Source of the DNA: Planomonospora parontospora
Lineage (GTDB): Bacteria; Actinomycetota; Actinomycetes; Streptosporangiales; Streptosporangiaceae
NCBI GenBank assembly: GCA_014647935.1
Contig: BMQD01000009.1
Location: 186,001 to 250,000, forward strand
Length of the DNA: 64,000 bases
Direction: 5' to 3'
Shown: one piece after another, positions 1 to 8,683 of the stretch
Layout: each line of letters starts with the position of its first letter
Position numbering within the stretch: position 1 is the first letter of the stretch
The notes under the pieces: generated by a model
Seen by the model: the letters and a program-made list of their open reading frames with translations, nothing else
What the model was told of the DNA's origin: nothing
Databases searched by the model: none
Position numbers and translations under genes: made by a program

Positions 1-95
1 GGGCCTACGACGAGACGCTGGTGATCCCGGCCGGCGCCTCCGTCGACGTCATCGAGATCGAGGGCGCGACCGCGCTCGTCTACCCCAGGGAGTAG
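1..95 (+). CDS. NfeD-like protein, C-terminal end (partial)
   Basis: Only the last 30 codons are in the window, running in the frame that ends with TAG at 93-95. The residues read AYDETLVIPAGASVDVIEIE and so on, a beta-rich piece that resembles the C-terminal OB-fold of NfeD family proteins (G-x-V-x-V-x-x-V-x-G-x-x-L-x-V pattern). NfeD genes are usually found directly upstream of SPFH/band-7 genes, and that is exactly the arrangement here: the next gene starts 2 nt after this stop. The identification therefore rests on a short tail plus gene order. In the family the protein is a membrane partner of stomatin-like proteins. The 5' part lies outside the window. Confidence 0.7.
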   Translation, partial: AYDETLVIPAGASVDVIEIEGATALVYPRE

Positions 96-97
96 TG

Positions 98-1219
98 ATG
101 GACCCGCTGCTGATCGTCGGTGTGCTCATCGTCCTGTTCGCGGTGTTCACCGTCACGAAGTCCGTGCGGATCGTGCCCCAGGCCCGGGCCAGGAACGTCG
201 AGCGGCTCGGCCGCTACCACACCACCCTCAAACCCGGCCTCAACTTCGTGATCCCGTACATCGACCGGGTCTACCCGATGATCGACCTGCGCGAGCAGGT
301 CGTCTCCTTCCAGCCCCAGCCGGTGATCACCGAGGACAACCTGGTCGTCGAGATCGACACCGTGCTGTACTTCCAGGTCACCGACCCACGTGCGGCGGCC
401 TACGAGATCGCCAACTACATCCAGGCGATCGAGCAGCTCACGGTGACCACGCTGCGCAACGTCATCGGCTCGATGGACCTGGAGATGACGCTCACCTCCC
501 GCGACACGATCAACAGCCAGCTGAGGGGCGTGCTGGACGAGGCGACCGGCAAGTGGGGCATCCGGGTCAACCGGGTCGAGATCAAGGCCATCGACCCGCC
601 GAAGAGCATCAAGGACGCGATGGAGAAGCAGATGCGCGCCGAGCGGGACAAGCGCGCCGCCATCCTCACCGCCGAGGGCCAGCGCCAGTCCCAGATCCTC
701 ACCGCCGAGGGCGACAAGCAGAGCGCCGTCCTGCGCGCCGAGGGCGAGCGCAGCGCCGCCATCCTCAAGGCGCAGGGCCAGTCCCAGGCCATCGACGAGG
801 TCTTCCAGGCCGTGCACCGCAACGACCCCGACCCCAAGCTGCTCGCCTACCAGTACCTCCAGGTGCTGCCGGAGCTGGCCAAGGGCGAGGGCAACACCTT
901 CTGGGTCATCCCCGGCGAGGTCACCTCCGCCCTGCAGAGCGTCTCCCGGGCCTTCACCGAGGGGCTGCCCGCCTCTCCCGCCACCCGCGAGGCGCCGCGG
1001 CGCGACGGCCGGGCCGCGCGGCGGGACGACGGAGAGGCGCAGCAACTGGCCCGGCAGGAGGCGGCGGAGGCCGAGCAGGCCGCCGCCGAGGCGGTGGCGG
1101 AGGCCGCCGACGCCGACCCCTCCACCGGCCCCCGCCAGCTCGGCCCCGGCCCCGTCACTCCGGACGCCCTCTCCCACCTCACCGAGGAGCGGCCCGCGCG
1201 GCAGGAGCGGCCCTGGTAG
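98..1219 (+). CDS. SPFH/band-7 (stomatin-like, paraslipin) membrane protein
   Basis: A 373-residue protein with one N-terminal membrane helix (about residues 3-22), a band-7 domain (about 23-180, with the typical RLGRYHTTLKPGLNFVIPYI stretch), then an alpha-helical coiled-coil region of repeated A-E-G motifs (ILTAEG twice, VLRAEG, ILKAQG; about 185-235), and a low-complexity Ala/Glu/Arg tail from about 290. This is the QmcA/HflKC-like architecture of proteins that form large oligomers in membrane microdomains. ATG at 98 is chosen because a GGGAG Shine-Dalgarno lies at 88-92; a GTG at 95 overlapping the upstream TAG is the alternative. It forms an operon with the NfeD-like gene. A role in membrane organisation or protease control is family knowledge, not shown here. 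Confidence 0.9.
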   Translation: MDPLLIVGVLIVLFAVFTVTKSVRIVPQARARNVERLGRYHTTLKPGLNFVIPYIDRVYPMIDLREQVVSFQPQPVITEDNLVVEIDTVLYFQVTDPRAAAYEIANYIQAIEQLTVTTLRNVIGSMDLEMTLTSRDTINSQLRGVLDEATGKWGIRVNRVEIKAIDPPKSIKDAMEKQMRAERDKRAAILTAEGQRQSQILTAEGDKQSAVLRAEGERSAAILKAQGQSQAIDEVFQAVHRNDPDPKLLAYQYLQVLPELAKGEGNTFWVIPGEVTSALQSVSRAFTEGLPASPATREAPRRDGRAARRDDGEAQQLARQEAAEAEQAAAEAVAEAADADPSTGPRQLGPGPVTPDALSHLTEERPARQERPW

Positions 1220-1372
1220 GGCACGCGGTCCCGGCGGCGCACGTGCGGGACACGCCGTCCCGGCAGGACGCCTGGTCCCGGCGGCGCAGGTGCAGGACAC
1301 GCGGTCCCGGCCGAGGTCGTGACCCTCCGGGCGGGCCCGGCGGGGAACGACGCCTGCCGGCCGGGTACGGAA

Positions 1373-1391
1373 CCGATGAAACTTTCATCGG
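1373..1391. promoter_or_regulatory. 19-bp palindrome, candidate glycoside-hydrolase operator
   Basis: CCGATGAAACTTTCATCGG has two perfect 9-bp arms around a single central C. Its core GAAACTTTC matches the inverted repeat reported upstream of Streptomyces xylanase and related genes. It lies in the 452-nt gap between the band-7 gene and the cellulase, about 280 nt upstream of the cellulase start. Assignment as a repressor site for the cellulase is inference. The rest of 1220-1671 holds repeats of a GGTCCCGGCGGCGCA-like sequence near 1227-1290 and the hairpin at 1541-1570; no gene is supported. Confidence 0.5.
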
Positions 1392-1540
1392 CGGGGACGC
1401 CGACGGGACGTACCGGCTGGTAACGGCTGAGCAGGGGTGATGCGGGTTCCGGAGGATCACCGCCACGGGCTTCACCATCATTCGCGTCAGCGTCGATATG
1501 CCACATGTCGCGCAAACCGGTAAAAATCGCTCCGGACTTA

Positions 1541-1570
1541 GCGGCTCCCGGCACTCCTGCCGGGAGCCGC
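1541..1570. other. Perfect 13-bp hairpin in the cellulase upstream region
   Basis: GCGGCTCCCGGCA (1541-1553) is exactly complementary to 1558-1570, with a 4-nt CTCC loop. There is no T-run. It sits about 100 nt before the cellulase start, so it may be a leader structure or an attenuator; it is too far (320 nt) from the band-7 gene to be an obvious terminator for it. Confidence 0.5.
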
Positions 1571-1671
1571 GACCTTCCTCCGGCCTGTGATGAGGCTGAG
1601 CGGGGCGGGGCGCCCGGAGCGGCGCCCGCTCCGCTCGCCGGAGCCGGACCAGAACGCGAAAGGTCACCGTC

Positions 1672-3252
1672 GTGAAATATCCCGCACGCCCGCACCGCGG
1701 TCGCGCCCTCCTCATGGCCGGCGCCGCCGCGCTCGCATTGGGGACGCTGACGACCGCACCGGCCGTCGCCGCCGCCTCGGCCGCCGCCCCCGGCTGCGCG
1801 GTCACCTACACCACCAGCAGCTGGCCGGGCGGATTCAGCGCCAACATCACCGTCAAGAACCTCGGCGGCGCCGTCGACGGCTGGAAGCTGGGCTTCTCCT
1901 TCCCGAGCTCCGGCCAGAAGGTCGGGCACGGCTGGTCGGCGGTCTACGACCAGAAGGGCACCGCCGTCACCGCGAGCAGCGTGAGCTACAACAAGTCGCT
2001 GGCCTCCGGCGCCTCGGCGCAGATCGGGTTCACCGGTAGCACGACCGACGGCAACCCGATCCCGACGACGTTCACCCTCAACGGCGTCACCTGCAACGAC
2101 ACCGCCACCAGGCCGCCCGCACCGCCGACCGCCACGCCGACGCCCACCCGCACCGCCACCGCCGCGCCGACGCCGACCCGCACCGCCACGGCGGCCCCCA
2201 CGCCGACCGCGACCCGCACCGCCACCCCGGTGCCCACCGCGACCCGTACGGCGACCCCGACCCCGACCCGTACGGCGACGCCCACCCCGACGCCCACGAA
2301 GGCCCCGGCCACCGGCACGCCCGTCGGGATCAACGGCAAGCTGCACGTCTGCGGCGTCCACCTCTGCAACCGGTACAACCGCCCGGTCCAGCTGCGCGGC
2401 ATGAGCACCCACGGCATCCAGTGGTTCCCCAGGTGCTACACCGACGCCTCGCTGGACGCGCTGGCGAACGACTGGAAGTCCGACCTCTTCCGGGTCTCCA
2501 TGTACGTGCAGGAGGGCGGGTACGAGACCAACCCGGCCGCCTTCACCGAGCAGGTGAACAAGTACGTCGACATGGCCACCGCGCGCGGCATGTACGCGAT
2601 GATCGACTTCCACACGCTGACGCCGGGCGACCCCAACCACAACCTGGCCCGGGCGAAGACCTTCTTCGCCTCGGTCGCCGCCCGCAACGCGGGCAAGGAC
2701 AACGTCATCTACGAGATCACCAACGAGCCCAACGGGGTGAGCTGGGCCTCGATCAAGAGCTACGCCGAGCAGGTCATCCCGGTGATCCGCGCGGCGGACC
2801 CGGACGCGGTGATCATCGTCGGCACCCGGGCGTGGTCGTCGCTGGGCGTCTCGGAGGGCTCCAACGAGACCGAGATCGTCGACAACCCGGTCAACGCCAA
2901 GAACATCATGTACGCCTTCCACTTCTACGCCGCCTCGCACAAGGACAACTACCGGGCCGTGGTGAGCCGGGCCGCGGCGAAGCTCCCGCTGTTCGTCACC
3001 GAGTTCGGCACGGTGACGGCCAGCGGCAACGGCGAGGTCGACCTCGCCAGCACCGCCGCGTGGATCGACATGCTGGACCAGCTGAAGATCGGCTACGCCA
3101 ACTGGACCTACTCCGACGCCCCCGAGAGCAGCGCCGCCTTCAAGCCGGGCACCTGCTCGGCCGGCGCCTTCGCGGGCACCGGGTCGCTCAACCCGTCGGG
3201 CGTCTACATCCGCGACCGCATCCGCACCGCGGACGACTTCCCCACGAGCTGA
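1672..3252 (+). CDS. Secreted cellulase, CBM2 plus GH5 (endo-1,4-beta-glucanase)
   Basis: 526 residues. An Arg-rich n-region and hydrophobic core form a signal peptide (about 1-34, AVAA-like cleavage site). Next is a family 2 cellulose-binding module (about 42-141, beginning CAVTYTTSSWPGGFSANITV, with Trp residues typical of the flat binding face and Cys at both ends). A Pro/Thr/Ala linker with repeated TPTRTAT units follows (142-218), then a glycoside hydrolase family 5 domain (about 222-515). The acid/base is E352 in ITNEPNG and the nucleophile E444 in FVTEFG. It should cut internal beta-1,4 bonds of cellulose outside the cell. It is a single gene; the palindrome at 1373-1391 may regulate it. 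GH5 subfamily and exact substrate are inferred. Confidence 0.95.
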   Translation: MKYPARPHRGRALLMAGAAALALGTLTTAPAVAAASAAAPGCAVTYTTSSWPGGFSANITVKNLGGAVDGWKLGFSFPSSGQKVGHGWSAVYDQKGTAVTASSVSYNKSLASGASAQIGFTGSTTDGNPIPTTFTLNGVTCNDTATRPPAPPTATPTPTRTATAAPTPTRTATAAPTPTATRTATPVPTATRTATPTPTRTATPTPTPTKAPATGTPVGINGKLHVCGVHLCNRYNRPVQLRGMSTHGIQWFPRCYTDASLDALANDWKSDLFRVSMYVQEGGYETNPAAFTEQVNKYVDMATARGMYAMIDFHTLTPGDPNHNLARAKTFFASVAARNAGKDNVIYEITNEPNGVSWASIKSYAEQVIPVIRAADPDAVIIVGTRAWSSLGVSEGSNETEIVDNPVNAKNIMYAFHFYAASHKDNYRAVVSRAAAKLPLFVTEFGTVTASGNGEVDLASTAAWIDMLDQLKIGYANWTYSDAPESSAAFKPGTCSAGAFAGTGSLNPSGVYIRDRIRTADDFPTS

Positions 3253-3317
3253 CCCTCCCCCGCGCCGGCCGCGCCCCCTTCCCCAGCGGCCGGTCCGGCC
3301 CACCGGGCCGATCCGAA

Positions 3318-3354
3318 GAGAAGGTCCCTCCCGCTCCCCGGGAGGGGCCTTCTC
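3318..3354. terminator. Bidirectional terminator hairpin
   Basis: A 16-bp stem with one G-T wobble (3318-3333 pairing with 3339-3354) and a 5-nt loop lies between the convergent cellulase and TetR genes. There is no long T-run, as usual in actinomycetes. Confidence 0.65.
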
Positions 3355-3441
3355 CCCGTTCCGGCCGGTCCCTCTTCCCCCGTCCCGGGCAGAGCGCTTC
3401 CACGTGCGCCGCCCGGTCCTTCCACGCGCCCGGCGGCCCTG

Positions 3442-4185
3442 CTACGCGCGCCGGGCGATCATCGCCTCGATCCCGTCGAGCAGCAGGTCGAGGCCGAAGC
3501 GGAAGTCGGCGTCCTCCGTCCAGCCCTCGGCTCCGCTGAAGACGCCGGAACGCACCGCCGCCGACAGCGCGGGGTACTCCTCCGGGTCGAGGACCTCGGC
3601 GAGCACCTCGCCGTAGTCGGCGGCGCCCGTGATCCCGGCCTCGTCGAGATGGCGGCTCCCGCTGCTCATCCCGTACACGAGCGCGGTGTCGGACAGCGCG
3701 TAGCCGTTGAGGGCGGTCGCCGCGTTGAGCCGCTCCCCCTCGTCCAGCCCCGTGTCCGCGAGCGCGGCCATCCCCCGGTCCAGCCAGCGCATGCTCCGCG
3801 GGCCCATCGGAGGGGAGGTCCGCACGAGGGCGAGCATCCACGGATGGGCGAGCAGGAAGCCCCGGTTGGCCCGCGTCCAGACGGTCATGTAGTCCCGCCA
3901 GGACAGCCCGTCCCGCTCGGGCGGGTCGGGGACGGCGTGGTCCGCCATGGCGATCAGCAGCTCGTCCTTGCTCCCGACGTACCGGTACAGCGCCATCGTC
4001 GTCACGCCCACCCGGGCGGCGACGCCGCCCATCGAGACGCCCGCCAGTCCTTCGGCGTCGGCGATCTCGACGCCGGCGGCGGCGATCGTCGCCAGGTCCA
4101 GACGCGGCTTCGGGCCCCGGTTCGACACCGGCTCGCGTCCCCACATCCGCGCCAGGACGGGGGGCAGTGTCCGCTCCCGCGCCAT
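3442..4185 (-). CDS. TetR family transcriptional repressor of the adjacent drug exporter
   Basis: 247 residues. The N-terminal helix-turn-helix is at about 28-73 (LATIAAAGVEIADAEGLAGV... through ...MALYRYVGSKDEL), followed by an all-helical ligand-binding domain of the TetR_C type. The gene is divergent from the DrrA/DrrB-type exporter at 4362-6121, with a 176-nt shared control region containing an obvious palindrome (4318-4336), so it most likely represses the exporter until a toxic ligand binds. The ligand cannot be read from the sequence. ATG at 4185 is preceded by a GAAAGGG-like Shine-Dalgarno on the minus strand. Confidence 0.9.
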   Translation of the reverse strand: MARERTLPPVLARMWGREPVSNRGPKPRLDLATIAAAGVEIADAEGLAGVSMGGVAARVGVTTMALYRYVGSKDELLIAMADHAVPDPPERDGLSWRDYMTVWTRANRGFLLAHPWMLALVRTSPPMGPRSMRWLDRGMAALADTGLDEGERLNAATALNGYALSDTALVYGMSSGSRHLDEAGITGAADYGEVLAEVLDPEEYPALSAAVRSGVFSGAEGWTEDADFRFGLDLLLDGIEAMIARRA

Positions 4186-4317
4186 CGGGCCCCTTTCTCC
4201 CAGGTCCTCGGTGGACCTTCCTCCACCATCCGGTCGAACCAGGATGCCCCATCTCCGCCCTTCCCGCGCCGATCACCGGCGCCGGCACAGAAAACCGTGT
4301 ACCTGATAGACATTTAT

Positions 4318-4336
4318 CTGTATATTGCTTATACAG
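4318..4336. promoter_or_regulatory. Candidate TetR operator of the exporter
   Basis: CTGTATA-TTGCT-TATACAG is a perfect 7-bp inverted repeat, flanked by a second, wider pair GTGTAC (4297-4302) and GTACAC (4343-4348). The segment is strikingly AT-rich for this genome and lies 26 nt before the exporter ATG, where a repressor would block transcription. Confidence 0.7.
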
Positions 4337-4361
4337 TATTGCGTACACAGAAGGAGGGTGC

Positions 4362-5306
4362 ATGAGAGACGCCGCGATCCACGCGCGTGGCCTGCGCAAG
4401 TCGTTCGGCGCCACGCAGGTGCTCGACGGAGTGGACCTGACCGTCCCGGCCGGGTCGCTGCTGGCCCTGCTCGGGCCGAACGGCTCGGGCAAGACGACGA
4501 CGGTCCGGATCCTGGCCACGCTGCTCGCCCCGGACGGCGGCACCGCCGCGGTGGGCGGTCACGACGTCGTGCGCGAGGGCGCCGCGGTGCGCCGGAGCAT
4601 CGGCCTGACGGCCCAGCACGCCACGGTGGACGACCTGCTCACCGGGAAGGAGAACCTGGAGCTGTTCGCCGGCCTGTACCACCTGGGGCGGCGCGCGGCC
4701 CGGCGCCGGGCGGCCGAGCTCCTCGACCGCTTCGACCTCACCACCGCCGCGGACCGCCTGGCCGGGACCTACTCCGGCGGGATGCGCCGCCGGCTCGACC
4801 TCGCCGCGAGCATGGTGGCCGCCCCCCGGATCCTCTTCCTCGACGAGCCCACCACCGGTCTCGACCCGCGCAGCCGGGCGGAGCTGTGGACGGTGATCCG
4901 CGAGCTGCTCGCCTCGGGCACCACCATCCTGCTGACCACCCAGTACCTGGAGGAGGCCGACCGGCTCGCCGACCGCATCGCGGTGATCCACGGCGGCCGG
5001 ATCGTCGCCGACGACGCCCCGGCCGCGCTCAAGCACCAGATGGGCAGCGAGCGGCTGACGCTGCGCCTGGCCCGGCCCGAGGACGTGTCCCGCGCCGGCG
5101 CCGCCCTGTCGGCGGGCGCGGAGGACGGGACCGGGATCCGCCTCGACGCGGACACGCGCGAGGTGGCCCTCGCCGTCCACGACCCCGACCACCTGCGCCG
5201 CACGCTCGACCTGCTGCACCGGGAGGGCATCACCGTCGAGCAGGCCGACCTGCGCACCCCCACCCTGGACGACGTCTTCTTCGAGCTCACGGAGGCAGCG
5301 GCATGA
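4362..5306 (+). CDS. ABC transporter ATP-binding protein, DrrA type
   Basis: 314 residues. The P-loop GPNGSGKTT is at about residues 38-46, the signature YSGGMRRRLDLA at about 137, and Walker B ILFLDEPTTGLDP near 160; a C-terminal DUF4162-like domain follows. This is the layout of the daunorubicin resistance protein DrrA family, which powers export of drugs or lipids. The ATG at 4362 follows a strong AAGGAGG Shine-Dalgarno (4351-4357); a longer reading back to 4167 would run through the promoter and is not believed. The stop overlaps the permease start by 4 nt (ATGA), showing translational coupling. Regulation is probably by the divergent TetR protein. Confidence 0.93.
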   Translation: MRDAAIHARGLRKSFGATQVLDGVDLTVPAGSLLALLGPNGSGKTTTVRILATLLAPDGGTAAVGGHDVVREGAAVRRSIGLTAQHATVDDLLTGKENLELFAGLYHLGRRAARRRAAELLDRFDLTTAADRLAGTYSGGMRRRLDLAASMVAAPRILFLDEPTTGLDPRSRAELWTVIRELLASGTTILLTTQYLEEADRLADRIAVIHGGRIVADDAPAALKHQMGSERLTLRLARPEDVSRAGAALSAGAEDGTGIRLDADTREVALAVHDPDHLRRTLDLLHREGITVEQADLRTPTLDDVFFELTEAAA

Positions 5307-6121
5307 GCACCACCACGGCCTCCACCGACCTGGACACGGCTCCGGCCGCCTCCCGCGGCGCGGCCGCGGGCGACCTGCGCCGCCTCGTCGTCCGTGCACT
5401 CCGCCACGAGGTGCGCACCCCCGACGCCCTCATCGTGAACATCGCCCTGCCGGCGATCATCATGATCCTGTTCGTCTACGTCTTCGGCGGGGCGATCACC
5501 ACCGGGTCCAGCGGACTGGACTACATCGACTTCGTCGTCCCGGCCGTGCTGCTCATGGCCGGCGGGTACGGCGCCGCGCTGACCGCCGTGAACGTCGCGG
5601 AGGACATGACCAGGGGCATGATCGACCGTTTCCGGACCCTGCCCATCGGCGGCTGGGCGGTGCCCGCGAGCCATGTCGCCGCCTCCCTGCTGCGCAACGT
5701 GCTGGCCACCGCGCTCGCCCTGGCCGTGGCGGTCGCCCTGGGGTTCCGGCCCCGCGCCACCCCCGCCGACTGGGCGCCGGCGCTGGCCCTCGTCACCGGG
5801 TACGTGCTGGCGGTCTCGGCGCTCGCGGTCGCCTGGGGACTGCTCGTCCGCTCCTCCCAGGCCGCCGGCGTGTTCAGCTTCGTCGTGATGTTCTTCCCGT
5901 ACGTCTCGGACGGCGTCGTCCCGGCGGAGACCATGCCGGGTCCGCTCCGGAGCTTCGCCGAGCACCAGCCGGTCACCCCGGTCGTGGAGGCGCTGCGCGC
6001 GCTCCTCCTCGACCGGCCTGTGGGGGACGCCGGGTGGATCGCCGCCGCCTGGCTCTGCGCCGGAGTGCTCGCCGGCGTCCCGGCCGCGGCCGTGCTCTTC
6101 CGGCGGCGGACCTCGGCGTGA
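5303..6121 (+). CDS. ABC transporter permease, DrrB/ABC-2 type
   Basis: 272 residues with about six membrane helices (for example ALIVNIALPAIIMILFVYVF, FVVPAVLLMAGGYGAALTAV, and the last one before the FRRRTSA end). The central PIGGWAVPASHVAASLLRN segment resembles the ABC-2 permease motif in which the loop before a helix contacts the ATPase. It starts inside the ATPase stop codon and should form the membrane half of the same exporter. The substrate is unknown; the TetR context suggests a toxic compound or an antibiotic. Confidence 0.92.
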   Translation: MSTTTASTDLDTAPAASRGAAAGDLRRLVVRALRHEVRTPDALIVNIALPAIIMILFVYVFGGAITTGSSGLDYIDFVVPAVLLMAGGYGAALTAVNVAEDMTRGMIDRFRTLPIGGWAVPASHVAASLLRNVLATALALAVAVALGFRPRATPADWAPALALVTGYVLAVSALAVAWGLLVRSSQAAGVFSFVVMFFPYVSDGVVPAETMPGPLRSFAEHQPVTPVVEALRALLLDRPVGDAGWIAAAWLCAGVLAGVPAAAVLFRRRTSA

Positions 6122-6272
6122 CCCCGGCCGTACGGCCGCGCGGTCCGCCGTACGGCGCGGCCCTCCCCCGGCGTGAAGCCAGGCTGTTGCCCGGGTTAAG
6201 AAAAGCGCGATGGACACCGCGGGAGGCGGCCCGGCACAGTGCGTAGGGTCGGAAGGTGAGGGGGGACCTGGG

Positions 6273-7301
6273 ATGAAAGCACTGGTCAAGGAGCGGGCCG
6301 AGCCGGGCCTGCGGCTGATGGACGTGCCCGAGCCCGAGGCGGGGCCGGGAGAGGTGCTGATCCGGGTGCTGCGGACCGGGATCTGCGGCACGGATCTGCA
6401 CATCCGGAGCTTCGACGCCTGGGCGCGGCAGACGCTGCGCACGCCGCTCGTCGTCGGGCACGAGTTCTGCGGCGAGGTCGTGGAGGTGGCGCCGGGGGTC
6501 GAGGACATCGCGGTCGGCGACCTGGTCAGCGGCGAGGGGCACATCGTCTGCGGCAAGTGCCGCAACTGCATGGCCGGGCGGCGGCACCTGTGCCGCAACA
6601 CCATCGGGCTCGGGGTCAACCGCGACGGCGCCTTCGCCGAGTACGTCGTGCTGCCCGCCTCCAACGTGTGGGTGCACCGCACACCGGTGGACCCCGACGT
6701 GGCGGCGATCTTCGATCCGTTCGGCAACGCCGTGCACACCGCCCTGTCGTTCCCGCTGGTCGGCGAGGACGTGCTGATCACCGGAGCGGGGCCGATCGGG
6801 CTGATGGCCGCGGCGGTCGCGACGCACGTCGGCGCGCGCAACGTCGTCATCACCGACCTCAGCCCCGAGCGGCTCGCCCTCGCCGACAAGATCGGCGTCA
6901 CCCTGGCGCTGAACGCCGCCGAGACGTCGATCGCGGAGGGCGTGGAGAAGCTCGGCATGCGCGAGGGATTCGACGTGGGCCTGGAGATGTCCGGGCACCC
7001 CCAGGCGCTCCGCGACATGATCGCCAACATGACGCACGGCGGGAAGATCGCCATGCTGGGCCTGCCCGCGGAGGAGTTCGCGGTCGACTTCGCGACGATC
7101 GTGACTTCGATGATCACCCTCAAGGGCATCTACGGCCGGGAGATGTACGAGACGTGGTACGCCATGTCCGTGCTCCTGGAGAAGGGCCTCGACCTCTCCC
7201 CCGTCATCACCGACCGCTTCTCCTACCGCGACTTCGACGCGGCCTTCGACACCGCCGCAAACGGCAGAACCGGCAAGATCATCATGGATTGGACCGCCTG
7301 A
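6273..7301 (+). CDS. tdh: L-threonine 3-dehydrogenase
   Basis: 342 residues, a zinc-dependent medium-chain dehydrogenase that oxidises L-threonine to 2-amino-3-ketobutyrate with NAD+. Visible marks are the catalytic-zinc region [10 protein letters not shown] and GHEFCGEV, the structural-zinc cysteine cluster [15 protein letters not shown], and the Rossmann motif [10 protein letters not shown]. The length equals that of Escherichia coli Tdh. ATG at 6273 follows GGTGAGGGGGG; an in-frame ATG at 6210 lacks such support. The stop overlaps the start of kbl (TGATG), so the two enzymes of threonine breakdown to glycine and acetyl-CoA are coupled. The upstream gap (6122-6272) carries two CCGTACGG palindromes. 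Confidence 0.95.
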   Translation: MKALVKERAEPGLRLMDVPEPEAGPGEVLIRVLRTGICGTDLHIRSFDAWARQTLRTPLVVGHEFCGEVVEVAPGVEDIAVGDLVSGEGHIVCGKCRNCMAGRRHLCRNTIGLGVNRDGAFAEYVVLPASNVWVHRTPVDPDVAAIFDPFGNAVHTALSFPLVGEDVLITGAGPIGLMAAAVATHVGARNVVITDLSPERLALADKIGVTLALNAAETSIAEGVEKLGMREGFDVGLEMSGHPQALRDMIANMTHGGKIAMLGLPAEEFAVDFATIVTSMITLKGIYGREMYETWYAMSVLLEKGLDLSPVITDRFSYRDFDAAFDTAANGRTGKIIMDWTA

Positions 7302-8551
7302 TGTTCGACAACGTCCGCGACGACCTGCGCGCGACCATCGACGAGATCGCCTCGGCCGGCCTGCTCAAGCCCGAGCGGGTCATCACCACCCCGCAGCGCG
7401 CCGGCATCGCCGTCGCGGGCGGCACCGGCGGTACGGCACCGGGCGGCGGCGCCGTACCGGACGGCGTGGCCGTACCGGGGGCCGGGGCGGCCGGCGGGCC
7501 CCGCGAGGTGCTGAACTTCTGCGCCAACAACTACCTGGGCCTGGCCGACCACCCCGAGGTGATCGCCGCGGCCAAGGAGGCGCTGGACCGCTGGGGCTTC
7601 GGCATGGCCTCGGTGCGCTTCATCTGCGGCACCCAGGAGGTGCACAAGGAGCTGGAGGCGCGCCTTGCGGCGTTCCTCGGCCAGGAGGACACCGTCCTCT
7701 ACAGCTCCTGCTTCGACGCCAACGGCGGCGTCTTCGAGACGCTGCTCGACGACCGCGACGCGGTGATCTCCGACGCGCTCAACCACGCGAGCATCATCGA
7801 CGGCATCCGGCTGTGCAAGGCCCGCCGCCTGCGCTACGCCAACCGCGACATGGCGGAGCTGGAGGCCCGGCTCAAGGAGGCCTCCGACGCCCGCCGGAAA
7901 CTGATCGTCACCGACGGCGTGTTCTCCATGGACGGCCACGTCGCACCGCTGGACGAGATCTGCGACCTGGCCGACCGGTACGGCGCCATGGTCATGGTCG
8001 ACGACTCGCACGCGGTCGGCTTCGTCGGCGAGGGCGGCGCGGGCACTCCCGAGCTGTTCGGGGTGCGCGACCGGGTCGACATCATCACCGGCACGCTCGG
8101 CAAGGCCCTCGGCGGGGCGAGCGGCGGCTACACGGCGGCCCGCGGGGAGATCTGCGAGCTGCTCCGCCAGCGCTCGCGCCCCTACCTGTTCTCCAACTCC
8201 CTCGCGCCGGTGATCGCCGCCGCCTCGCTGCGCGTCCTGGACCTGGTCAGCGGCTCCGGCGAGGCCCGGGAGCGGCTGCGCGCCAACACCGCGCGCTTCC
8301 GCACCCGGATGACCGAGGAGGGCTTCACCATCCTGCCGGGCGACCACCCGATCGTCCCGGTGATGATCGGGGACGCGGCGGAGGCGTCCGCGATGGCCGA
8401 GCGCCTGCTCGACCGGGGCGTCTACGTGATCGGCTTCTCCTACCCGGTGGTCCCGCACGGCCAGGCCCGCATCCGCGTCCAGCTCTCGGCGGCCCACTCC
8501 GCCGAGGACGTCGACCGCGCGGTGGAGGCGTTCGTCGCCGCCCGGGGGTGA
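7301..8551 (+). CDS. kbl: Glycine C-acetyltransferase (2-amino-3-ketobutyrate CoA ligase)
   Basis: 416 residues, a PLP enzyme of the alpha-oxoamine synthase family that splits 2-amino-3-ketobutyrate with CoA into glycine and acetyl-CoA. The PLP lysine is K268 in [14 protein letters not shown], with VDDSHAVGF as the cofactor aspartate/histidine motif, and [12 protein letters not shown] near the N-terminus. It directly uses the product of tdh, with which it overlaps by 1 nt. It is longer than E. coli Kbl (398) because of a Gly/Ala/Pro/Val low-complexity insert at about residues 34-68, between the N-terminal helix and the first conserved motif. This insert is probably a flexible surface loop. 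Confidence 0.95.
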   Translation: MFDNVRDDLRATIDEIASAGLLKPERVITTPQRAGIAVAGGTGGTAPGGGAVPDGVAVPGAGAAGGPREVLNFCANNYLGLADHPEVIAAAKEALDRWGFGMASVRFICGTQEVHKELEARLAAFLGQEDTVLYSSCFDANGGVFETLLDDRDAVISDALNHASIIDGIRLCKARRLRYANRDMAELEARLKEASDARRKLIVTDGVFSMDGHVAPLDEICDLADRYGAMVMVDDSHAVGFVGEGGAGTPELFGVRDRVDIITGTLGKALGGASGGYTAARGEICELLRQRSRPYLFSNSLAPVIAAASLRVLDLVSGSGEARERLRANTARFRTRMTEEGFTILPGDHPIVPVMIGDAAEASAMAERLLDRGVYVIGFSYPVVPHGQARIRVQLSAAHSAEDVDRAVEAFVAARG

Positions 8552-8633
8552 GCCCGCCGGGGCCCGGTCACGCGCCGGAACCCGGACCGGAACCGCGTCA
8601 CGAGCCGGAGGCCGGACCGGAGCCGGAACCGGT

Positions 8634-8657
8634 CGGACCCGGGCCGGGCCGGGTCCG
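8634..8657. terminator. Hairpin between convergent kbl and the sigma gene
   Basis: CGGACCCGG (8634-8642) pairs with 8649-8657 around a 6-nt loop. The surrounding 8552-8683 is a low-complexity run of GGAACCGGA-like units. A weak call because there is no T-run. Confidence 0.4.
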
Positions 8658-8683
8658 GCCGGCGCGGGCCGTACGGGGCGTGC

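Noticed and set aside
847-3303. A long minus-strand frame across the band-7 and cellulase genes
   Set aside because: It is a GC-rich antisense frame of Arg/Gly/Ala repeats running through two well-supported plus-strand genes and their intergenic region.
4167-4361. An upstream extension of the drug exporter ATPase
   Set aside because: It would cross the AT-rich operator region; the ATG at 4362 has a full Shine-Dalgarno and starts the ABC domain properly.
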